A stretch of DNA of 64,000 bases from Terriglobales bacterium (GTDB lineage Bacteria; Acidobacteriota; Terriglobia; Terriglobales; Acidobacteriaceae): positions 124,001 to 188,000 of the forward strand of contig DATMXP010000013.1 in NCBI GenBank assembly GCA_035561515.1, given 5' to 3'. Each line of letters begins with the position of its first letter. Within the stretch, counting starts at the first letter, position 1. This document shows positions 35,922-43,892 of this stretch, in pieces. A program made the translations under genes and the position numbers. Under the pieces are notes generated by a model. That model was not told the DNA's origin, searched no databases, and saw only the letters and a program-made list of their open reading frames with translations.

Positions 35922-38374
35922 GCCGAGCCACAATTGATTTCGGGATCGACCTCGGGACGTCTAACAGCGAGATCGCTTGTATGGATCGCGGCGAACTTGT
36001 CGTCGTGAAAAACACGATTACAGGGAGTGAAATAACGCCATCAGTAGTGAAGGTCGATGCGAAAGGCACCATTGTTGTGGGGCAAGCCGCTTACAACGCC
36101 CTGGAATATGACCCTGAGAACACCGTTGGGGAATTTAAAAGGTGGATGGGGAATGCAGGACACGATTGGTTCCGCTTCAAGCGTTCCGATAAGCGAATGA
36201 CAGCAGCAGAATTGTCTGCAGAGGTATTGAAGATATTGAAGGTCAGCGCCGCGTCGAGATTCGGAGGAGAGCAGGTCAACGCTGCAGTCATTACTGTTCC
36301 GGCGATGTTTCTTATTCCAGCATGCGAAGATACAAAGACCGCCGCTAAACTCGCCGGCATTGAGACTTGCCCACTGTTGCAGGAGCCCGTCGCTGCGGCT
36401 ATGGCCTACGGTTACAAAGCGCAGACGTTGACGGGCAACCTTCTCGTCTTTGATTTGGGAGGTGGCACATTCGACACAACGATCGTAGCGGCCAAGGAAG
36501 GAAGATTAGTGGTTGTCGGCCATGATGGAGACGACAAACTCGGGGGTAAAGACTATGACTGGGCAATCGTGGAAGTGCTAATTAACAGACTTGAAGCGGA
36601 ATTTGGACCACTTGGGCTGAAGCGCGGTGGCGCGAGAGGCCGCGCAATGGCCAAGCTCAAGTACCTCGCCGAAGACGCAAAGAAGACGCTATCGCAGCTA
36701 CCGACTGCAAACGTGGAGATTAACCAACTCGGAGACGGACTCGACGAAGTAGATACCGTGGTGCAGTTGACCCGCTCCGACTTTGAAAAAGCAACCGAAC
36801 ACCTAACGAAGGCGTGCGTATCGATTGCCGATCGTCTTCTCGATAAAGTACGGCTCTCGCGAGATGATTTAACGGCGGTTCTTTTGGTGGGTGGCCAGAC
36901 GCAAAGTACTTCTGTTCGTGTCAGGGTGTCAGAGCACTATGGCAAGGCCGATTTTCGATTTGATCCGTTGACCGTTGTTGCAGCCGGTGCGGCACTATTC
37001 GCGTCAACACAAAGAATACCTTCATCGAAATATCCGAAAACCGGTCAAGGCTCAAGCATTGAAGTGAAAGCTGCCTACAGTCCCGTGTCGAGCGAGCTGG
37101 ATTCAGATATTGCGGTGGCGGTCGATCCGCCAGCGTCCGGCGCGACCGTCACCATTTCTCGGACCGATGGAGGATGGACCAGCGGAGCGATCCCCTTGCC
37201 CAGCAACGGAAAGATTCACACTACCGTTGTGTTGAGAGCAAAAAAGGTCAATGCATTTGAGGTCCAAGTATTGGATAGAACAGGGGGGCGAATCCCTGGT
37301 GGAGTGACAGCTTTTTCCATAACGCATGGACTCGCCGTAGCCCAAGCGACGACTTCGAGGGCGTTTGGTGTTGCACTCGAGAATAACGAGGTAAAAATTA
37401 TCATTCCGAACGGAGCACCGCTACCAGCGAAGGGAACACAGAAATTTGCAACGGCACATGAGGTAATCGCTGGTAACCGAAAAAGCTCTCTGAAGATTTA
37501 CGTATTAGAAGGCGACAATCCTCGTGCTGACAGAAACATCAAGATTGGCGAAATTGTTCTGAACGGTGATGAACTCCGTCGGTCGCTGCCTGTCGGGGAA
37601 AGTGTGGAAGTCACATATCGACTCGACGAGTCGAAGACTCTATCTGCTGAAGCAGTTTTCCCATCGCTGCGAGAAGCTCGACAGATGGAATATAAGCCAG
37701 AAAGACCGCAGTTGCGATCCGAGGAGATCGAGATCGAAGTGAAGAAGGAACGGGGAAGGATCGCAAAACTTGAGAGGGCAGTTCCAGAAAGGATAAATCC
37801 GCAGCTGAACGAACAGATAGTGAAAGTTGAAAAGGAACAAGATGCGTCGGATTCTGATCATGACGCAGCCCAGAAAGCCGCGCAACAATTGATTGAGTTA
37901 AAGCAAACGTTAGATAAATTGGAGAAGTCTTCTGAATGGGAGCTGCTGCTGCTGGAGCTACCTACGTACAAAGAAGACATTCCGTATGTTGAGAGCGTTG
38001 GAAGCGCGGATGAAATCAGGCGGTACAAGGAGGCGGTAACCGCTTCTGAGCGCGCGATCGCCGAGCACGATTTGGGTTCACTGCGAGAGTGTGTTACGCG
38101 ACTCCGCGACATCTACTGGCCGCTCGCACTATCGCAGGATGACGTGTGGAAAGGCCAGTTTGCTCGCATGAGCGAGCAGGAAGATTTTGTTGATCCACTG
38201 AAAGCTGAGAGGCTGAAGGAAGAAGGTTTCCGAGCCCTGAAGAGGGGGGACATGGATTCTTTGCGGACGATTGTTTTGGACCTCTGTCACCTCCTGCCGA
38301 CCTGGCAGCAAGGCAAGCTCGACGATCGATTCAAAGATGCGGGGCTCCGTCACGCGAGAGGACATGGCGCTTGA
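35918..38374 (+). CDS. Hsp70 family protein with inserted domain
   Basis: An 818-residue Hsp70-type ATPase. The nucleotide-binding domain covers ~1-365, with DFGIDLGTSNSEIA, the phosphate-2 motif FDLGGGTFD near 185, and LLVGGQTQST near 325. Residues ~389-458 form an additional beta-rich, Ig-like segment that normal DnaK lacks. The substrate-binding beta domain follows at ~467-590 (IIPNGAPLPAKGTQKF), then a long helical lid region to the end. Standard DnaK is about 640 residues. It is not the housekeeping dnaK, since it sits with a J-like and a GrpE-like gene, a kinase and an FHA gene in overlapping order. Client and role are unknown. Confidence 0.9.
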   Translation: MSRATIDFGIDLGTSNSEIACMDRGELVVVKNTITGSEITPSVVKVDAKGTIVVGQAAYNALEYDPENTVGEFKRWMGNAGHDWFRFKRSDKRMTAAELSAEVLKILKVSAASRFGGEQVNAAVITVPAMFLIPACEDTKTAAKLAGIETCPLLQEPVAAAMAYGYKAQTLTGNLLVFDLGGGTFDTTIVAAKEGRLVVVGHDGDDKLGGKDYDWAIVEVLINRLEAEFGPLGLKRGGARGRAMAKLKYLAEDAKKTLSQLPTANVEINQLGDGLDEVDTVVQLTRSDFEKATEHLTKACVSIADRLLDKVRLSRDDLTAVLLVGGQTQSTSVRVRVSEHYGKADFRFDPLTVVAAGAALFASTQRIPSSKYPKTGQGSSIEVKAAYSPVSSELDSDIAVAVDPPASGATVTISRTDGGWTSGAIPLPSNGKIHTTVVLRAKKVNAFEVQVLDRTGGRIPGGVTAFSITHGLAVAQATTSRAFGVALENNEVKIIIPNGAPLPAKGTQKFATAHEVIAGNRKSSLKIYVLEGDNPRADRNIKIGEIVLNGDELRRSLPVGESVEVTYRLDESKTLSAEAVFPSLREARQMEYKPERPQLRSEEIEIEVKKERGRIAKLERAVPERINPQLNEQIVKVEKEQDASDSDHDAAQKAAQQLIELKQTLDKLEKSSEWELLLLELPTYKEDIPYVESVGSADEIRRYKEAVTASERAIAEHDLGSLRECVTRLRDIYWPLALSQDDVWKGQFARMSEQEDFVDPLKAERLKEEGFRALKRGDMDSLRTIVLDLCHLLPTWQQGKLDDRFKDAGLRHARGHGA

Positions 38375-39404
38375 TATCACCAGGTTACAACCTGGAGAAC
38401 TAATTCGTGAGACGTACAGCATCGTGCGCTATCTCGGTAGTGGCGCATTCGGCGACGTTTACCTCGCCAGGCATCGGTACATGGGACTTCAAGCCCTGAA
38501 GGTGTTCCCGCGCGAGGACGGTACGGATGCACTCGAAGAAGCCTATCTGCTCGGGAAGCTAAGCCACCCCAACATTGTGCGAATGTTCGAGGCTAACGAG
38601 TTCGAGCATTCCGACTCTCGTCTGGGCTATTTCAGTATGGAGTACGTCGAGGGCGGCACTCTGCTTGAGTTGTTTGAATTGGAACTCGAACTTCAGACCC
38701 GCCTTCGACTCGCACAAGACATACTGGAGGGCTTAGCGTTCGCACATTCGCAGACGCCCCCTGTAATCCATCGAGATATAAGCCCTAGCAACATACTTGT
38801 CGAACAAACGAGTTTCACTTGCAGAGCGAAAATAAGCGACTTCGGTCTCGCCAAACACGTCGATGCAGAGTCCCTAGTTGCGAGTGCTGCTGGCAAGTAT
38901 GTGTACATGGCGCCAGAAAGCTTCCTAGGAACTCATTCCACGAGTTCCGACGTCTACTCTGCGGCAATCGTGCTTTTCGAGTTGTTTACCGGATGCCATC
39001 CCTTCAGGCTGGCGCTGAGCCCGTCGGCTACGTCAGCCGAGATAGCTGCCGTTGTACGTGAATCGAGAGGCCAAAGTATCCCAAAGGTTTCGGAGACCTG
39101 CGACGATTTCAGTATAGATTGGGATCGATTTTTCGAGCACGCACTCTGCCACGATTACCGCGAAAGACCGGCGAACGCGCACGATCTCCTTCAAGCGTTT
39201 CAACACCAAATTTCAAGATCTAACAGCAATTCACGTCCGGCAGATTCGGCGCAAATGGTCAGCGAAGCCAGGAGGCTGGCAGAACAGGCCGACACGTTAG
39301 GTGAAGCAATAGAGTTGCTGGAACAGGCCTGTTCGTTCGACCCGAGGGTTCGTCATAAATACGCAGACATGCTTTCGCTCTGGAAGAGAGGAATCGTCCT
39401 TTGA
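38364..39404 (+). CDS. Ser/Thr-type protein kinase of the Hsp70 operon
   Basis: A 346-residue eukaryotic-like kinase. The glycine loop GSGAFGDVY is near residue 27, the ATP Lys in ALKVF near 45, the catalytic loop HRDISPSN near 140, SDFGLA near 165 and MAPESF near 185. The Lys usual in HRDxKxxN is Ser here, a variant also known in some bacterial kinases, while Asp and Asn are kept, so activity is plausible. A helical tail of ~80 residues follows, ending in a short repeat-like stretch. There is no transmembrane segment. I start it at ATG 38,364, 11 nt inside the Hsp70 gene; the longer frame is not protein-like. Confidence 0.88.
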   Translation: MALDITRLQPGELIRETYSIVRYLGSGAFGDVYLARHRYMGLQALKVFPREDGTDALEEAYLLGKLSHPNIVRMFEANEFEHSDSRLGYFSMEYVEGGTLLELFELELELQTRLRLAQDILEGLAFAHSQTPPVIHRDISPSNILVEQTSFTCRAKISDFGLAKHVDAESLVASAAGKYVYMAPESFLGTHSTSSDVYSAAIVLFELFTGCHPFRLALSPSATSAEIAAVVRESRGQSIPKVSETCDDFSIDWDRFFEHALCHDYRERPANAHDLLQAFQHQISRSNSNSRPADSAQMVSEARRLAEQADTLGEAIELLEQACSFDPRVRHKYADMLSLWKRGIVL

Positions 39405-39913
39405 ACGAAAATGTCGTCACACTCGCGAACAAGATCGACAGGCTCGCCCGGACTGCAAGAGCGCAAGATCTTTCGCTGCTGCTCACACAGTCGGAATTAG
39501 AACGGGTAAGTCGCTTGGCTGCGGTAATCGATGCACTCGGAGCAGGTACTTACCTGATTGGATCGGGGCCTTACACACAAGGGGTGTATTCGATCATGGT
39601 CGAGGAAGTAGTGCTCGGTCGTCTTGCGACGCCGCTCGAACAGCCATTGGACAAACCGGTGGACATTTTTTGCCAAGATGTGACGTGTTTGACTCCTCGC
39701 GAGGTGTCCAGAAACCACGCCATGATCTTCAGGCTTGGGGATGCTCACATGCGGTATTTCATCCGAGATTTAGGCAGCACATGCGGAACTTACGTAAATG
39801 GAGAACGGCTCGTCAACGAAGGAGAAAATGTCGGAACGACGGAACTGTCTCATGGAGACGTTATTTCGCTGGGGCCGTCGCACATCAATACGTATGTGTT
39901 CGCATTACTCTGA
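39401..39913 (+). CDS. FHA-domain protein
   Basis: A 170-residue protein with a C-terminal forkhead-associated domain, residues ~65-170: VVLGRL, then EVSRNHAMI, IRDLGSTCGTYVNGERL and HGDVISLG. FHA domains bind phosphothreonine, so the natural partner is a substrate, or the autophosphorylated form, of the adjacent kinase. The N-terminal ~60 residues are helical and unrecognised. The TTG start overlaps the kinase stop (TTGA). It is the last gene of the operon and faces a convergent gene 45 bp away. Confidence 0.88.
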   Translation: MNENVVTLANKIDRLARTARAQDLSLLLTQSELERVSRLAAVIDALGAGTYLIGSGPYTQGVYSIMVEEVVLGRLATPLEQPLDKPVDIFCQDVTCLTPREVSRNHAMIFRLGDAHMRYFIRDLGSTCGTYVNGERLVNEGENVGTTELSHGDVISLGPSHINTYVFALL

Positions 39914-39957
39914 AATCGGAGGCTGCCGTCGTCATAAATCATACGCAACCAGCGGGC

Positions 39958-40518
39958 TCAGGGATGTGCCGCCTTCGCTAGAACCTTGCTGAGGCCCCCG
40001 ACCTGCTCCCAAAGACGCGCCCATTCTTGCAGGATATCCTCAAGAATCGATTTCAGGTTATTCATTTCCTCGGGAACCATTTCCCGAGCAAGATAGACCT
40101 CGCCGGATTCCATACCTATCTGATATTTAGGGTGCTCGCGCTCTAAGGCGCTGCGGGCAGCAGAAACCTTCGTCGAATCTTTGAACCACATCGAGGCGAC
40201 AGCCCAGAGCTTGTCTTCCTTCCACTCCAAGTACACTAATGCCCACCAAGCATCCTCAGTGTGCAGCGTGATACCGACGTTAGCCCATCTCCCGTCCATC
40301 CGTTCAGCAGCGAGATTCACCGGCCTGAGGTAGAGCTTGATGTCTTGTTCAGGAAGGGTGACCCCCATCGCGTGCGACAAGAACTTTACGTCGCCAACGG
40401 CGCTGCGACAGACGGCGTCCACTTGCCTTCCAAATTCCCGCAGCGCGCCGAGCACCTGAGGGTAAGACCTTGCGCCCTCCAGCAGCAAGGTCTGGTCTGA
40501 TCTCTGTTCTTCAGGCAT
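39958..40518 (-). CDS. Unknown protein, third gene of the ImmA/IrrE-PD-(D/E)XK unit
   Basis: A 186-residue soluble protein that I do not recognise. A beta-rich centre (RWANVGITLHTEDAWWALVYLEWKED, given as pattern) with several Trp is followed by a helical C-terminal part (NNLKSILEDILQEWARLWEQV). It starts 4 bp after the PD-(D/E)XK gene and on the same strand, so the two probably work together. An inhibitor or regulatory partner of the nuclease is one possibility. Confidence 0.6.
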   Translation of the reverse strand: MPEEQRSDQTLLLEGARSYPQVLGALREFGRQVDAVCRSAVGDVKFLSHAMGVTLPEQDIKLYLRPVNLAAERMDGRWANVGITLHTEDAWWALVYLEWKEDKLWAVASMWFKDSTKVSAARSALEREHPKYQIGMESGEVYLAREMVPEEMNNLKSILEDILQEWARLWEQVGGLSKVLAKAAHP

Positions 40519-40521
40519 TTG

Positions 40522-41334
40522 TCATGTCTCCAAGAATTGTCTGAGGTGGTCTGCCGTCCGCCCATAAGTAAGCGCCTGGCCTCCCGTCAAGCCAGTAGGC
40601 AATGACATCGACAGCAGATTCGTTTCCACGGCACCCACGAACGCAATGCACATGGCGGCCTTCACTAGGCCGAGCGATGGCATCCGACGGACTGCCGTTT
40701 GGCGTAGTCGAAGACAAATTTCGCTCCACCGCAGGGGTTTGAACCCTTCGTACACCTCGGCTGAAGAATCGACAATAAGAAGCACGCTCTCCGGAGTACA
40801 TGCGACATTCTGTTGTCGTATCCAGTCCGAGTATCCAGCTTGCTTGTCGATCTCGGCCTCCTCGGCCGAGGTCACCTTTACTTCTACAACGATCAGCCCA
40901 AGATCCCCGAACCAAAGAGCAAGGTCAAGTCTGCCGTCCGGGATCATGCGCTCACGTTCTACCGTCGGGTTGATTCCTCGGCAGACATCCGCAAGGTATG
41001 AGTCCTCAAGGCGGAGAACATAGATGATATCGGCGGGTTCTAGTTGCTGCAGGATCCACGCCAGCCAATCTGAGTATGCCTCCTCCCTTTCTTGGCGGAG
41101 CCACCTATTAAGTCCGGCATCGGCTCGCAAGGGGTCTTGCAGGGGAGCAAACACGGCGTCTGACCGATCTAACAACCCAACGAGTTCCGCCCGCCGCGAC
41201 TCAGATTCCCTAATCGCTGCCTGCAGAAATTCGCGCACGCAACCCCAATCCAAGCCACATCGAGATCTCACGGGCGCGTGCTTCGCCCACGCCTTGATCA
41301 GTTCAGCCGCGACATTGGTGGGGGACTCCATCAT
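40522..41334 (-). CDS. PD-(D/E)XK nuclease-like protein
   Basis: A 270-residue protein. After a helical N-terminal region with EREEAYSDWLAWIL near residue 85, the nuclease core reads IPDGRLDLALWFGDLGLIVVEVKV near 130-153, that is, Asp then Glu-x-Lys. This matches the PD-(D/E)XK family of restriction- or defence-type proteins. It overlaps the ImmA/IrrE gene by ATGA and is followed 3 bp later by the unknown gene. There is no methyltransferase next to it. Confidence 0.7.
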   Translation of the reverse strand: MMESPTNVAAELIKAWAKHAPVRSRCGLDWGCVREFLQAAIRESESRRAELVGLLDRSDAVFAPLQDPLRADAGLNRWLRQEREEAYSDWLAWILQQLEPADIIYVLRLEDSYLADVCRGINPTVERERMIPDGRLDLALWFGDLGLIVVEVKVTSAEEAEIDKQAGYSDWIRQQNVACTPESVLLIVDSSAEVYEGFKPLRWSEICLRLRQTAVRRMPSLGLVKAAMCIAFVGAVETNLLSMSLPTGLTGGQALTYGRTADHLRQFLET

Positions 41335-41855
41335 TCATTGACTCGATCAGACTGAATACCACTCTTGATTGCACGGTCCTTTGCTTTGAGACGAGGACGA
41401 GGGAATCCCCATGATTCAGCTAAGGAGTCAGCCGCGCGTTCCGACGGCGCATCCCCGTGATAGCTCACCATACATTCAGCCGGAAGCGTAGTCGCACCAG
41501 GCTTGTAGTGGCCGAGAACGACATGCGCAAACTCGTGAGCTACAGTGAAATCCACCTCGGCCTGAGATTTTCTCTCCAGACTAGGGGCTAGATAAAGGAA
41601 AACACAGTTGCCAGCTCCTGAAGGCATGACATGCCCGAGAATTGCCGTGGATGGTGCGAACACCGTCAGGTTTGGCAAATCATCTAGAACATCATCGGGA
41701 ACCCGATAGCACAGTTTCTGCATTGCCTGGATTGTTTTGTAACGGTCGTAATCAAACCAGCCCGTCTCAATGTATTCGTACCGAAAAGTCCACCAGCGTT
41801 CTTCGTCGCTAACTGCGAACGTGTTGGCACTCGATACTCCCGCATCCTGCTTCAT
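41331..41855 (-). CDS. ImmA/IrrE-type metallopeptidase
   Basis: A 174-residue protein with the zincin motif in VAHEFAHVVLGH (HExxH with E and two His) near residue 107, and a downstream ERAADSLAESWGFPRP that supplies the third ligand region. ImmA/IrrE proteins cut repressors or similar partners in response to DNA damage or phage induction. There is no HTH domain in this one. It is the first gene of a minus-strand operon with the PD-(D/E)XK gene (ATGA overlap) and the unknown gene. Confidence 0.8.
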   Translation of the reverse strand: MKQDAGVSSANTFAVSDEERWWTFRYEYIETGWFDYDRYKTIQAMQKLCYRVPDDVLDDLPNLTVFAPSTAILGHVMPSGAGNCVFLYLAPSLERKSQAEVDFTVAHEFAHVVLGHYKPGATTLPAECMVSYHGDAPSERAADSLAESWGFPRPRLKAKDRAIKSGIQSDRVNE

Positions 41856-41932
41856 GCTCTATATTCCTCGATTACCTGTGATCCCACGCAATGTGACGAC
41901 TTTCTCGCCAAAATGGCGCGACTTGCATGGTG

Positions 41933-42970
41933 TTACAAAGTCCAGACGCGAGCGGATGGACCGAGGTCGTATGCAACAAAGGGGAATAGCTGTCGAAGAG
42001 TCGATCGCTTGTACAAAAGCCCGACCTGCGATGACGTTACGCCGGGTTCTTTCTTCAGGAAGTCTGAGTAATTCCTAAAGTACCTTGCCGCTTTCCCGTT
42101 GCCTAAGTCGTTCAGCTTTTTCCGGACAGCGGGTACTCCACCGAGTAATTCAACTGCTGCGCGAAGCCCCAAGCAGCAGATCCACTTCTGGGCGTCCCAG
42201 TCCTCGTTCATCGGCTCTGCATGTTCGGAATGCAGTACCAGCCTTACAAATGGATTCAATTCCACTGCACGGGATAGCAGGCCTCCCAACGTCTGCACCT
42301 CCTTCGGCACGGTGCGTCCGATGCACTGTCGCTCGATGCGTGTAACGATGGGCGGACGGGGTTTCGTGCCCATGTTGGCGTACACCAGAGGCTCCTTACG
42401 GTCAATTCGCTGAGCAGTTTTGTCGTAGATGCGGTACAGATCGCCATGGCTACCGAACTGGAGGGTTAGAACGCCACGCTTTCGCTGCTCGTTCCAGCCG
42501 GGAAACATTTCCGAGTTCTGCTTGTACATGACCTCTGCGTGTGTCCGAAACCAGCTCACGGGAATACCGACATCAACGGCGAAATCCACACGTATCACTT
42601 TGACTGTCGATACGACTTCAGAAGGGATATCGAAGTACTTGCTGACGACCGCTTCGATATCCGTCGCCGTCAGATGGCGCACCCGCTTGAACTCGAGCTT
42701 GTGCCCCCTGGGTGAGGGTAGGCGCCTGTTTCCATGTCCGGTATGTATGAGAGCATTCTGGATTCGGCGTGGCGTGTTGAGAGCGTGTCCGTTGTGATCA
42801 ACGTTCACCTCGACCTCGTCATGGAGAATGACGTCGAACGGCGAAGATGCAGGGGGCCTGCTTCGGCGGCTGTGCCGCAGAATTCCGGTGCGAATGTGGA
42901 ACCGGTAGGGTACTTGAACTTCGAGTCCGTCAATCACTACATCCTTCTTACCACATGGTCGATAACGCAC
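41933..42970 (-). CDS. Phage/plasmid replication initiator-like protein
   Basis: A 345-residue protein resembling filamentous-phage gpII/RstA and related replication initiators. Segments include IRVDFAVDVGIPVSWF near residue 140, LYRIYDKTAQRI near 192, a conserved IERQCIGR near 225, and PFVRLVLHSEH. The arrangement of a Tyr-x-Lys (YDK) after the DFAVD strand is characteristic. It could start rolling-circle replication of an excised element or of an inovirus relative. No capsid or morphogenesis genes are present, so this is a replication gene without a phage around it. Confidence 0.5.
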   Translation of the reverse strand: MRYRPCGKKDVVIDGLEVQVPYRFHIRTGILRHSRRSRPPASSPFDVILHDEVEVNVDHNGHALNTPRRIQNALIHTGHGNRRLPSPRGHKLEFKRVRHLTATDIEAVVSKYFDIPSEVVSTVKVIRVDFAVDVGIPVSWFRTHAEVMYKQNSEMFPGWNEQRKRGVLTLQFGSHGDLYRIYDKTAQRIDRKEPLVYANMGTKPRPPIVTRIERQCIGRTVPKEVQTLGGLLSRAVELNPFVRLVLHSEHAEPMNEDWDAQKWICCLGLRAAVELLGGVPAVRKKLNDLGNGKAARYFRNYSDFLKKEPGVTSSQVGLLYKRSTLRQLFPFVAYDLGPSARVWTL

Positions 42971-43199
42971 CTGTGAGATGAGTCACACTTCGACTCTGTT
43001 ACCGAAGAGAAGTTGAATGCCAGCATCGCCTTACCTGCGGGAACCATCATGGGAGCAAGCAGACGCCATAGCCTTCGCCGGACGTAATCACCGCAGTTGG
43101 AGGCAAATAAAGCGGTGCATTCCAGTGCGCCGTTCTCCCGAACTTCTTGGCATCCGCGAATCTGTCGGGGGCGGTCGGGGATAGGGGCGGGAATAGAAA

Positions 43200-43886
43200 A
43201 TGGAATATTTCTTGCACGATTTTACAAATCGGTCTATCTTCTACTTACCTATGACGAAACCTCCCTTGCCGGAAGCAGACCACCTCCTCACTGTAGAACG
43301 TGCTGAGGAATTACTTGAACCGTATCTTGATAAATTGAACTTCTGTATTCAGGCCGGATGGGATGCATGGAAAGCCCACTATTCGCATCGCTTCCATGTT
43401 CTTGGAAACAGAGCCAGAGCGGCAATCGTATTTGACGAAATAAAGTTCGCCGCCATCTCAGAGTTTGCCGGTGACCCCGACGTTGTATTCCGGGTCAAGA
43501 AGAACGCCTTTCTACTTTACATTGGCGAAGAGATCATTCTTCGCTTTAAGAAAATGGACAAGCAAGGCCGTTGCAGCAACATTGCAACGAAGCAGCAGGC
43601 CCTCTTCCAAGCTCAGGCCGAGCTATTTCCTTCGGGAACCTTGGTCAGCGCTGGATACACACTCGATGACCTCCAAATCGACATCGCTCGCAAGATGGTA
43701 GTCTGTCAGCTTCAAAATCGGGTGCTCTGGACACTTACTATCGGCTCCGGAAGCGAAGCCATCAACGTGGTGCCGATGTCAGCGCCGCCAGCAACGACCA
43801 CTCCAGAAACCTCTGTGGACATCCGCAAGGAAGTTGCTCAGGATGCCTATGTGGAGACCAAAGCGAAAGAACACGGAAAGGAATAG
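43200..43886 (+). CDS. Unknown protein paired with XRE-ImmA/IrrE gene
   Basis: A 228-residue soluble protein without a recognised family. Residues 40-180 look like a single mixed alpha/beta domain (VLGNRARAAIVFDEIKFAAISEF and LFIGEEIILRFKKM-like segments), followed by a Pro/Thr-rich linker and charged tail. Two starts are possible, ATG 43,200 and ATG 43,251; a promoter-like pair at 43,212-43,240 would favour the second. The next gene begins 6 bp later, so the pair forms an operon, like the toxin/antitoxin-like two-gene units built on XRE-ImmA proteins. Confidence 0.55.
   Translation: MEYFLHDFTNRSIFYLPMTKPPLPEADHLLTVERAEELLEPYLDKLNFCIQAGWDAWKAHYSHRFHVLGNRARAAIVFDEIKFAAISEFAGDPDVVFRVKKNAFLLYIGEEIILRFKKMDKQGRCSNIATKQQALFQAQAELFPSGTLVSAGYTLDDLQIDIARKMVVCQLQNRVLWTLTIGSGSEAINVVPMSAPPATTTPETSVDIRKEVAQDAYVETKAKEHGKE
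43212..43240 (+). promoter_or_regulatory. Possible sigma-70 promoter
   Basis: TTGCAC (43,212-43,217) and TATCTT (43,235-43,240) are separated by 17 bp. The ATG at 43,251 would then have a leader of only a few bases. The elements are imperfect, and they lie within the coding sequence if the earlier start is right. About 230 bp between the replication gene and this point carry no other feature. Confidence 0.3.
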
Positions 43887-43892
43887 CTTCAA

